From Amborella trichopoda (taxonomy: Eukaryota; Streptophyta; Magnoliopsida; Amborellales; Amborellaceae), in contig NW_006499801.1 of assembly GCF_000471905.2 (NCBI RefSeq), positions 2,696,186 through 2,760,185 on the forward strand: DNA of 64,000 nt, given 5' to 3'. The notes beneath the pieces are model-generated. The model made no database searches. It was not told the DNA's origin and worked only from the letters and a program-made list of their open reading frames with translations. The position numbers and the translations under genes were made by a program. Shown one piece after another: positions 51,480 through 61,700 of this stretch (its first letter is position 1; each line of letters starts with the position of its first letter).

Positions 51480-52610
51480 GGATAATTACTAACTAATCAT
51501 ATCATAATCAAGAGACACCTAATTAAGAGATATATACCCATACAAATACATCAATACTGATACTGATGTGGCAGTGATCTTTATGCTCAGATTGCTTGAA
51601 CAACAAGCACATAATGACACTTGGAAGAGCCAACAGAACTCGGTGTGGATCCAAAACAGATTCAGCAACTCGCAGTCGGTGTGGATCCAAAGCAGATTTA
51701 GCAACTCGCAGTTCGAGACAGATTCAACAACTCGCAGTCCGAGATAGATTCAACAACTTGTAGTTTAGAAAACAGGCCAAAACAGAGACAAAATGCTGTT
51801 TTGCAGAGTCGAAACACAACTTGGAGGCTTTTGGCAATGCTTCCTTGGTCTATGAGTTTCTCTCACTAAGCTGAGAGTGTTGATTGATTAAACCATGGAC
51901 GAAGATGAGATCTAAAGTTTTTGGACGAAAAAGAGAGCTTAAGTTTTTGCGCAAAAGGGGGGAAAAATCGAGAAAGGAGACGAGGCCCTGAATTGGATTT
52001 AATTGAATTTGAACCGCGCACCATGGATACAAATGTAAGGAAATTCACAGGAAATCGAAGCCGAGTAATTTAGAGAGAGAGATGATCGATGGGTTGTAAA
52101 GGGATCAAAAGATGGGATGTAGCGTGAAGCTCATATTAATAACATGTAAAGTGAATAAGGAATCTTGCCCATATTAATAACAAGTAAAACAAATAAGGAA
52201 TCTTATTCTGCGCACAAAAACACTATGGGAGCCGTTGATTCCTGCCCTAATTTCCCTTATGACCTTTCACAGAGGAGTGATCCTGATCCTAAGGTCGAAA
52301 GTTTGTGACTCTCTCACCCCACCACAAGGAAGAAACACAGAGAGAAAAAAACCTAAGTTAGAGAGAGAAAGGGTGCAGCTGTTTGACAGAGAGTTGGAAC
52401 GAATATGAAACCGAGCTCAGATCTGACAATCGAGCTCAGATCCAACAACCTAGAGTCGGAATGAATTTGGTACCGAGCTCAGATTCGATAATCGAGTTTA
52501 GATCCGACAACCTCAAATCTGCGCACCTCATATCTATAATCTTATCGTAATCAAAAGACACATAACTAAGAGATATATATCCATACAAATACATATCCAT
52601 ACTGATATGT
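51480..52610. repeat. Region bounded by direct repeats of about 75 bp
   Basis: ATCAAGAGACACCTAATTAA, then GAGATATATACCCATACAAA (51505-51550), recurs at 52549-52590 with about 85 percent identity. Between them are GA-rich stretches and the 34-bp tandem repeat. It might be a small terminal-repeat element, but no primer-binding site or ORF was seen. Confidence 0.4.
51630..51770. repeat. Tandem repeat of about 34 bp
   Basis: GATTCAGCAACTCGCAGTC and variants occur four times. A related sequence with GAGCTCAGATCYGACAA units lies at 52410-52510. Confidence 0.8.
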
Positions 52611-53350
52611 ATTCATAATGATGTATATCCATAAGCTAACACACAACTATATTGGATATGATTATCAAGGTGTCCAAAGTCCGGCCCTTTAATGAAGAAA
52701 TTACAATCCAACACTTGATGTCCACACAAATTTCTCTCAGCAATTATGAATGGCAATGCGTAGAGAAGGAGAGAGAGCAAGGGTTTTAAATGACAGCGAG
52801 CGACGAACAGATGAGAAGTTTTTCAATCTTTTTTTCACAAATGAGTTTAACATCGTAGATAACAAGACATGTCTCATTTGGTTTGGGCATCAATCCATGG
52901 ACATATATATATGGAAAGAACAACATGGAAATTACTCAATGATCCAAAACAAAACAATTGTGGGCTTACCGACCGTGGGTGTTGATGGCTGGAATGTGGA
53001 TTTGAAGTTGCATGTGGGCACGTGGGCTGGGCCTGGGGCTGTGGGCCAGGTTCAAGTTCAAAATTCAAAGGAGGTAAGAGGTGGGCAACATGGCCAAGAA
53101 GCGAGCCACATAAAAAAAGGGTTGCTCATTAAGAGGACTCACCGGTACTAAGCGCGACGGCATCATGCATAATCGCTCAGGACCCACGACCATGACTGGC
53201 CACCACCGCATGTGCAAATTTTAATTTGCAAAAATGTCATCACATCACCATCTACAAATAGGGGCCCCTCACCAGAACACAACCATTCTAAATAGGTACT
53301 TTTGAAGAGTCAATATAAAGATCCCTCACTCTAAATTAGTAAAAATAAAA

Positions 53351-53712
53351 GGGCGCTGTTTCTATGAGGATGCAACCTTAAAAAATTATCATAATATGTG
53401 ATTTTATTATAAAAAATTCTTAACATCATCTTAAAATCTATTTTCATACCTAATTAAAAAATTTTAAATTTAAAAAATAATTAAAATCAAGTAGATCTAT
53501 AAATACATGAAAATCTTGAAAATGGATGGTCTAGATAATGTGTTGCAAGATGCACTATTTCTAAAACTCAACGACTTTTTTTTTTTTTTTTCTATATTCA
53601 TACATCTCAATGTCGAGATGATCGATTAAAGGGTTTTTTCAGCATTAAAACAACATTTTTGAGGTGCACATGTGATTCTACATTTTAAGATCGTAACCTT
53701 ATATGAACTTAC
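53351..53712. mobile_element. Family B MITE
   Basis: Left GGGCGCTGTTTCTATGAGGA, core CATCTCAATGTCGAGATGAT, right GTAACCTTATATGAACTT. Confidence 0.8.
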
Positions 53713-55289
53713 TCGGAGTCGCTAAGGATAAATAGTAAAGTTCTATTATATGTTTCTCGAAATTGCCATCGCAGTGGTAAACGATATCTACTACATGACA
53801 CCAAATGTGTAGAGCAAGATTTGTAGAAATTAGTAGAGTTTTTCCCAAAAATAAGGTCAAATGTTATTTCCTCTCTTCTTCTCCATAATGCTTTTGTCCC
53901 TTTCATGCTTAAATTAGTTAAAGATATCAAAAGAATTTGAGCCACATAGTTGTGAGCTGTAGGAAATCTCACAAATTGAACTACCCCGTATTTGGAGCAA
54001 TTCGACATGAGCAATATTGGAATCCCCTCTACTTAAATTTTTTTTATACTGAAGGTGTTTTGTGTTAGTATTTTAGAATAGAAAAATATTATTGTATATT
54101 TTCAAATAATATATCTACTTGTATTGTTTTTTTAAATTTTAAATAAATAGAAAGAGAAAGTAGTGGGCTTTAATGTGAAAAAAATGATATAAATATGAAA
54201 GCACTCTCATGCCTTATATGCATAGAACAAAGGTGTGAGTGTCGGTACATGCGTGAAGCACATGAAGCTTGTGACCTATATGTGAGTAGGTGCAATGGCG
54301 CTTTTTGACGCTCTCTACACTTCGCATGCTCGCATTTGCACAAGCACCTCGCCCGAGTACGGATTGGATTCGAGGCTCAGCCCCACACATATGCGAGTGT
54401 GGCGTGTGTGAGATCTAATGACTAAGATAAAAGCCACTATTCACTCTTTAAAAGGGATTTTCTACCATTTTTTAAACATCATTTTGCTACCTCAATTTTT
54501 TCTCTCTCTCTCTACAATTACATAGTCTTTCTCGTTCTATAGTCAAATTCAAGCCCACTTTCTCTTTTAATTTTAGGCAACTTTGGTGCTATGTAGGCTT
54601 GCCTATATCGTGCGATAAGAAGCAAGTATTTTGTTGACTTTCTAGTTTTAGATATCCCAATAATTGCTTTGCATTGATCACCTTTTTACACAATGTTATT
54701 TTATAGTGAAGGGGCTAATTACAATACTGAGAACGCTCTTGTAGTGTGGTTGTAAACATATAATTCTATTTTTATTGGTTTCTACATTTCATTTTCTCAA
54801 TGATACTTAAGCCCTTGTTTTACTCACCTCATTTTCAACAGTAAATAAATAAAATAATTAATAAATAAATAATTTTTTTTTTTTAAAAAAAAAAATCACT
54901 TTTAAAAAAAATCACTATGGAGCAAGTGATATCAACAACATTGAACTGCACGGTCGTACCTAGGTCAGATTGACATGTTGGACACTTCAAAGTAGCTAAT
55001 GTCAAACCGCCCCTATATTGGGCCGTTTGATTTCTATGGCTTCTTACCATTCTAGATATCACAAAAATAAATCATAGTTTTGTGAAAAGATGTGGTTTGA
55101 GCCGGGAAACAAATTGAAATAAAAAAAATAAAACAAAACAAAAAATATGACCTTGGTGTAGGATTGAGAAAATATGGGACTATAACGTAGTAATTCCGTG
55201 TCTATTTTCCGTTCATTCTAGTAAGTGGTTTATCAAAAAAAAAAAACCAAAAAAACAAAAAGCCTACAAACTCCTTAAAAAAAAATAAA

Positions 55290-55895
55290 GGAAAAATTAC
55301 AAATAATCCTCAATACTACTTACTACGCAACTTACCCCCAACCGAACGATTTTTTACTTTTTACCCCAAAATGCACTTTCTATGCAAATACCCCCAAGCG
55401 AAAAAGTTCATTTTTTTTTAGACGAAAATGCTATTTTTGTACAAAAAAAATCATTTTGGCTATATTTGAAGTTGACTTTCAGATCCAGTAGCAATTTGCC
55501 GGATCGCCGTTTCAATTGCTAGACCAATTATTCTAGAAAATTATATACCAGACCGCAATTGACTACTGTCGGACCATATTTGAAAAATGCCAGAGTGCCA
55601 CTCTGATTGCCGGACCTCTTCTAGTTCCTTGTACTGCCAGACCGCCGCAATGATTTACCGGACTGACGTGACCTTGCTGGACTGCCCAAAGAAATGTTGG
55701 ACCGCACAAAAAATTAGTTTAGAGGAAGGAGACTTGTGGGTAAGGTAAAGGTAAGGGAGGGTAGTTTAGATTTTTTGTTTTTAGCTGGGAGGTATTTGCA
55801 TAGAAAGTGTAGTTTGGAACAAAAAGTGAGAGCAAACGTTGAGTTGGGGGTAAGTTTTGCATAAAAAGTGGTCTCGGAGGCTATTTGTAATTTCC
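55290..55895. mobile_element. Long-TIR element with GCCGGACC-repeat interior
   Basis: Left arm 55290-55401 (ACTTTCTATGCAAATACCCC, CAACTTACCCCCAAC) is inverted at 55784-55895 (GGTATTTGCATAGAAAGTGT, GTTGGGGGTAAGTTTTGC). The interior repeats GCCGGACC-like words at least eight times. No ORF. Confidence 0.82.
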
Positions 55896-55984
55896 CCCTC
55901 AAAAATCAAAAACAAGATAACCGAGTACAAAATTGTCGAGGCTAGTCTCCTCCCACTTTTAGAATAGTTGGAGCTATTTTTGTC

Positions 55985-56320
55985 ATGGGATTGTATACAA
56001 TGAGATCATTTATGACTAGAAAAAATTAGGTAAAATCCACCTCAAATTAGTTGGGCAGCCTAGGAAGTTGTTCCATACCTCTTAGGTTTGTCATAAAGTT
56101 CAAAAAAATTTCTTTTCAGAACTTGGCAATAGAATAAATACAACCATTTAATTTCACATCTAATGGTCGAGATTAATTGTGACACTAGAAATCAGGCTTG
56201 GTTCATGATGGTAGTAGCTGAGTATTCATAGCAATATCTCTTAAGTTCTATTCTTACGTAACCTTGTCAAAAAAAAAAAAGTACCTTCTTTGTGTAATAA
56301 AAGGTAAATGACCTCATTAT
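55985..56320. mobile_element. Family C MITE with a later insertion
   Basis: GGGATTGTATACAATGAGAT at the left, TCACATCTAATGGTCGAGAT in the middle-right, and AAATGACCTCATTATATACT at the far right. A poly-A-tailed piece (about 56185-56280) lies between. Confidence 0.6.
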
Positions 56321-56328
56321 ATACTTGG

Positions 56329-56933
56329 TGTGGTTAGCATACGGTTAGGCCATATATTGTAGAAATACGGGCTTGGGCAATAAATATATTTTTTAAATAT
56401 AATTTGATCCTAAGTTTTAGAGAAGGACTCGATTTCTATGTGGCTAAGCCCGCATATGTAGAAAAGCGGGCTTCAAATAAATATATTTTTGAGATGGATT
56501 TTAAGACTTAATTGTTAAGGACATGTAATCTCTAACATGGAGATCATGAATATGAAAAAATAAATAAATTTTAAAAACAAAAAATAATAATTCTAGTAAG
56601 AGACCGTTAGTTTCGATTGTTTTTAGATGGAACACCTACTTGCATCCATCTTTAAGATAGATGCGTTACACTTTCTGGACCGCATATGTAGAAATTAGGA
56701 CTAGCCCACATGAAACAATCTTCCTTTAGAGAATATATAATCGTTAACATGGAGATCATGAATATGCAAATTATTTTATTTGAAACCTAAAAATAGTATT
56801 TATATTAAAAATATATTTGGACCGTTAGTTATGTTTTTAGATGGACCACCGCATCTATGTTTAAGATGGATACTTTATACTCTGGATTGGATATTGTAGA
56901 AATGCGGTCCAGCCAGCATAAAACAATTGTTCT
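56329..56933. mobile_element. Family D repeat, full copy followed by a partial copy
   Basis: A full copy (about 56329-56727) with TAAGCCCGCATATGTAGAAA is followed by a second, internally shorter copy (about 56735-56933) ending GTAGAAATGCGGTCCAGCCA. A fragment of this end also occurs at 13970-14035. Confidence 0.75.
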
Positions 56934-56989
56934 TGTGTACTTTTCCTTGTCATTTGTGGAACGGTGCAGTTGGCATATCTGTAGCTGTA

Positions 56990-57347
56990 GAGGTAAGGTG
57001 CACTTTCAAATTTTATCATGGTATATAATTTTGATGGAAAATATTCTTATGATTATCTCAAAATCTATTTTTGTATCTAATTATAAAATTTTAAATTTTT
57101 AAAATAGTTAAAATCAAGTAGATCTATAAACATATGAAAATTTTGAAAATGGACAATGTAGATAATATGTTGTAAAATGCACTATTTCTGAGGCTTACAA
57201 ATCTGTTTATTTTTCATATTCATACATCTCGATATCGAGATGATCAATCAAAGGGTTTTTCAACATCAAAACTACATTGTTCGATGGATTTTTGAGGTGC
57301 ATCCATAGTCCTACATTATAAGGTTACATCCTTATATAAACTTTTTC
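56990..57347. mobile_element. Family B MITE
   Basis: Core CATCTCGATATCGAGATGAT and right end ACATCCTTATATAAACTTTT. The left terminus is truncated (begins at GGTAAGGTGCACTTTC). Confidence 0.75.
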
Positions 57348-58405
57348 TTTTAGGGGCCGTTTAGGTACTTGGAAATCTATTATATGACAATAGATTACAA
57401 GGAAATATGATATTTCTAGGTATAAATAAGAAAATACAAAGAGATTACAAAGATTTTCCCAAAAATAAAGAAGGAAATTTTAAGAGATTACCGACATTTC
57501 CCAAATGCGCGTCACAGATAATCTTTTGGGAAATTGTGTCTCTCTCAGCTCTATTCCGCACTTAAAAAAATGCCAACCCGTCATTTTTCGTCTCTCAAAC
57601 TCGTCAGAGTAACTTACCAAATTGATGCTTTTCTATTTACTCGGAAGCCCTACCATCTCTCTTCTTGAGCCATAATAACTGGCTTGCATAGGTACTCCCT
57701 CCCTCTCTAAGCCGGCCCCCTCTCTCTTTTGAGCCTGGGTTTGCATAAGGTGTTCCATTTCTCTTAAATTAGTAAAAGGCCAATTGAAATAAACCTCCAA
57801 TGCCTTCAAATTTTTCCTTCAATTACCAAACCTTCTAGTTTACTAATAAACTTTGAACTTCTTTCAATTTTTTAAATTGTACTATAAAAATAAGGTTTAT
57901 CACAATCAAATAATGTTATTTTAATCATATTATTCCGATGGCTTATTATGTTGAAACCAAGTCTAATCATGTTAGAAATTATGTAATTCCATGTAAGTGT
58001 TAAAGGCATGCAAAATGAATAAGAAATGATGTCATCATGGCTTTAAAAAAATACGAGTTATTATTAGAAAATCTTTTTAGAATGGTGATGATGTTATTAT
58101 TAGAAAATATTTTTAGAATTATATGACGATGACTTTAATTCCACATTTCAACGAAATTTCGTGACAAAAAAAGAAAGAAATGATAGTTTATAAGCAAGTG
58201 CCGGTAAAACATTGATAATGCATTTTTCATATTTCTTCCCGATATAGCCAAACAATAGCAATATATTTAACAATATATTTCTATATTTAAATACTACCCA
58301 AACGATAACAATCTATTTATAAGTAATATATTATGCAACAATGTATAATATATTTCAAAAACAATATATTTCCGCGTATCCACAAATCCCTTTATGGAAT
58401 TCAAC

Positions 58406-58453
58406 GGTTCATATCGACGTATCAAATTTGGTTCATATCGACGTATCAAATTT
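58406..58453 (+). repeat. Perfect 24-bp direct repeat (x2) in the ORP4 upstream region
   Basis: GGTTCATATCGACGTATCAA plus ATTT occurs twice in direct succession, 220 bp upstream of the TATA box. It is followed by a looser set of repeats (58480-58670) built around GTGCAATTGTT and GTGGTCCCTCAGTCCAAT. It could be a promoter element or plain tandem slippage. Confidence 0.8.
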
Positions 58454-58676
58454 TGATTTCGTGGTCATGGAGGCAGCTATTAGTCCAATACATGTGATGC
58501 AATTGTCTTCGTGGTCTCCATCGCTCATAATACATGCCGTGCAACTTTTTCCCGTGATCCCTCACTCCAAGAGATACCGTGCAATTGTTATTGTGGTCCC
58601 TCAGTCCAATGCATACCGTTCAATTGTTAATTATGGATGGAGCCATCAGTCCAATACCATGCATTCAAAATCCCCC

Positions 58677-58683
58677 TATAAAT
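58677..58683 (+). promoter_or_regulatory. TATA box of the ORP4-type gene
   Basis: TATAAAT preceded by a run of C, about 30 bp before a CT-rich leader (58698-58785) that ends in ATG and a splice donor. Position and context fit a core promoter; no transcript start is known. Confidence 0.55.
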
Positions 58684-58785
58684 TACGCCCCTTTTCCAAT
58701 TTCTCTCTCTGCAAAACCGCTTAAAGCATATTAAAAAACCACTCTCAGCACTGCAAAACCGCTTTCAAGATCATCATCCTTCTCA

Positions 58786-61700
58786 ATGGTATGTATTATT
58801 TCCAAGTCTTAGCCATTTTTATTGCATTCACCTCTTTTTCGCCATGTTTTTTTGCTCTTTTATCTAAAGGTTTTGAACTTATGAAAACACAAAATAAAAT
58901 TGGTTGAATTTTCCCTGTCTTTTTAATTTAAGGAAGTATTATTTGGATTTTATGGAAATTTTATGAAAACACACTTCAAATATCAACTTTTTAACATTTC
59001 ATCATTTATACAAAAACAATGAACTTTTCTAACTCATGATTAGTGTCATGGGTTTTATGAAATGAAAACAAAGAAAACAAAATATGGTTTTTGATAAATT
59101 TCTTTTTGTTAACCTTTATGGTATTTTTATTTATTAACTTTGGATATTAGGAGAGTGGTTTTGCCCCAAGGAGTGGTTTTATTTCCTAAGGAAAACCACA
59201 AATGCCTCACATTTTTTAACTTTGGATATTCTAAGCTGTTTTGGTTCATGCCTGATAGTACACTCAAAAGCGGTTTTGCATAAGAAAAAAAGAAATTTAT
59301 CAACAAAAAAAGCTAAAAATAGAGGTTTTGGAACTGATATACACTTAATTTGGCATATCTGAATTGTTTATTCTGGCAAATTCAATGCTAATTAAAAAAA
59401 AAAATTGATGCTATTTTTGCAAAGATTACGATTTTTCTAACTAATATTAGGTGAACTGCTAATTGATATGGATAAAAGAGTTGATTTATTCAAAGTTTAA
59501 TTTCAAAAAAAAAAAAGTTGTTTTTTTTTGGGAAATATCAAGAAAAATAAGATATTTTGATTCTTAGCTTCATAGTAACGGTCAGGGAAAAGAACATGCA
59601 GAATTGGTGGTTTAAGTGGTTTTGATGGGCGGCTTGCAGGAAGACGAGAAAAGCGGTTTTGCAGATGCCGTTTTGACTCCTCCTCTCTCTCTGGATGGTG
59701 TTTTTGGCGTCGAATGCAAGGCGCCAGGAATGCTCTCTCGGATTCTCAGCCTTTTCAAAACTGTGCGGCCAGGATCTGATCTTACACGCTTCCAGGTGCG
59801 AATCCTTCGACCAAGAATTTATCATCTTGTAATTCATGACCTTGGTTATTTTATTGTTTCTTAAGAAGGATAAGTTGCTCATAATGGTCTCCTCCTAAGA
59901 GTTTCTTGTATTTGTTAAAGTGACAAATGGAAGCTATTCCCATTTATTAATTCATCAAAATAGTGTATAATTAATCTATCATAGGTATTTTAAGAAATTG
60001 TCCTTTATTTATATGAAAAGTAAAATTTATTAAAATATTCATAAGAGATTTACCATTAAACATTTTACACATTTGCAACCAAGAAAAAGTTTATATAGAG
60101 CCGAGGCTCTAAACAATCAAATTATAGTCCACCTCAAAATTATATTAGAAGAAGTTGTTTTGATGCCCAAATTGCCTCAAATTGATCATCTCACATGAAG
60201 ATGTATGGACATGAGGAAAAAATCGATTTCAAGGTTTGAAAATAGTGCATCTTGTAACGCAGATCCTCGATTTTCAATATTTTAAGGCTATCACAAATAT
60301 TTTTAATATTCAAACCACATTTCTCCACACTATTGGAAGGTAGGCTCTAATTTGATTGTTTAGAGCGTCGGCTCTATACAAACCGCACCTTTTGATCATG
60401 TATTTTAAATAAAACAAATAATATGGGTAAAATATTGAATATTTCATATCTCTTGCCAACTTTGATAGATTTTCCTGACAAATACTTGGTAGTAACACAA
60501 CAGTGTTTGACTAATTGGGCGAGTCCGCTCTGACTTGCCTGAGCAACACGGGTTTGCGACTCTAGCGAGCCTGAGCACTGGTCTGAGTGTCCAATTTGGG
60601 GATCTTAAGAAGAATTTCAAAAAACTTATAAAAAATTCAAAAAAATAAAAAATCTATTTGTGACATGTTTTTTTTATGCGTTCTATCATTTTGACAAGTT
60701 TGGAAAGTATTTTGGCCATGAGTATTTATTTTTTATATTTTTTTAAAAAATTATTTCAAAAATACCTCCAGACACAAATTGATTATTTAAAATATATTTT
60801 TTAACTTTATTTAGATGCGTTTTTTTTAATCTTATTTTAAATATATATTTTCTGTTTTAGATTTTTTTTTTAAAATTTTTTTAACCGCTTTTCTTGCCTA
60901 GCCTGTCCCTTGGCTTGGCAGGTTGCCCGGACTGGGTCCATGGCCAGGTTCTATGGCCAGTTCGTGCAATCGAACACTGGGAAAAAGCTTATGCAAGGGG
61001 GCACACTTAGAATACGTTATGAGTTCTTCAATGCTTGGATCTTGCCCTCGGAAAGTTGGATTGTCCTTGCTCAATATTAGGATGTTATTGTTTTCAAGTA
61101 CAGACATTTTTTTTTTTTTTTTGGGAGGTTAGACATTAGGTTCAAGACATTACATCCTTACAATTTGGAGTCATAAAAATAACTTTTGTTTTACCCAAGG
61201 GAGCAAATGGGCGTTTTGCTCCCGCCGGATCAACAAATTCTTTCACACTTGTAATAGTTAGATATGGTGAGATTTAATATGCAAACATGTCCCATATTTT
61301 ATGTATATTAAAATTTTAAATTTATTTAGAGGGCCTAGATGAGACTTATAAATGTGCAAAAAATTGATCTATCAAACTATTACATTTTCCTAAAAATAAA
61401 ATTCTGACACATAATGCTGGCAATTTATTTATGTGAGCATCGATCCGGACTGTTGGGCCTATACTATTATTTTTTGAAATATTGACTGTTGGGTTTATAC
61501 TGTTTTAATCTTTTTACCGTAGTTTAAAATACTATAGAGAAAAAGCATTATCAAAAAAAAAAAAATGCTATAGAGAAAAAGGAGGTAAGCTATCGATGTT
61601 GTTTCTACAAAATCAAAGGGTTTTATTTCTTAAGTATTATGAATAAAATTGTTGTTGTTGTTGCAGCTTCCACCTTTGTTCAATATGCCAAAGTCACAAC

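Larger units (their letters stand above)
47570..58676. other. 11-kb stretch without a recognisable gene
   Basis: Holds the PAP8-like promoter (just above 47569), the LINE relic, several MITEs, both direct-repeat regions and one long-TIR element. Nothing else supports a gene; frames such as the 133-codon one at 52750-53151 lack any family motif. Confidence 0.6.

Noticed and set aside
52750..53151. 133-codon open frame
   Set aside because: Low-complexity (charged start, Gly/Val/Gln-rich end) with no family match and no conserved neighbours.
57355..58315. Possible hAT-type element (GGGGCCGTTTAGGTACTTGG at left, ATACTACCCAAACG at right)
   Set aside because: Ends only partly inverted, no clear target duplication, and the interior seems a mix of other sequence.
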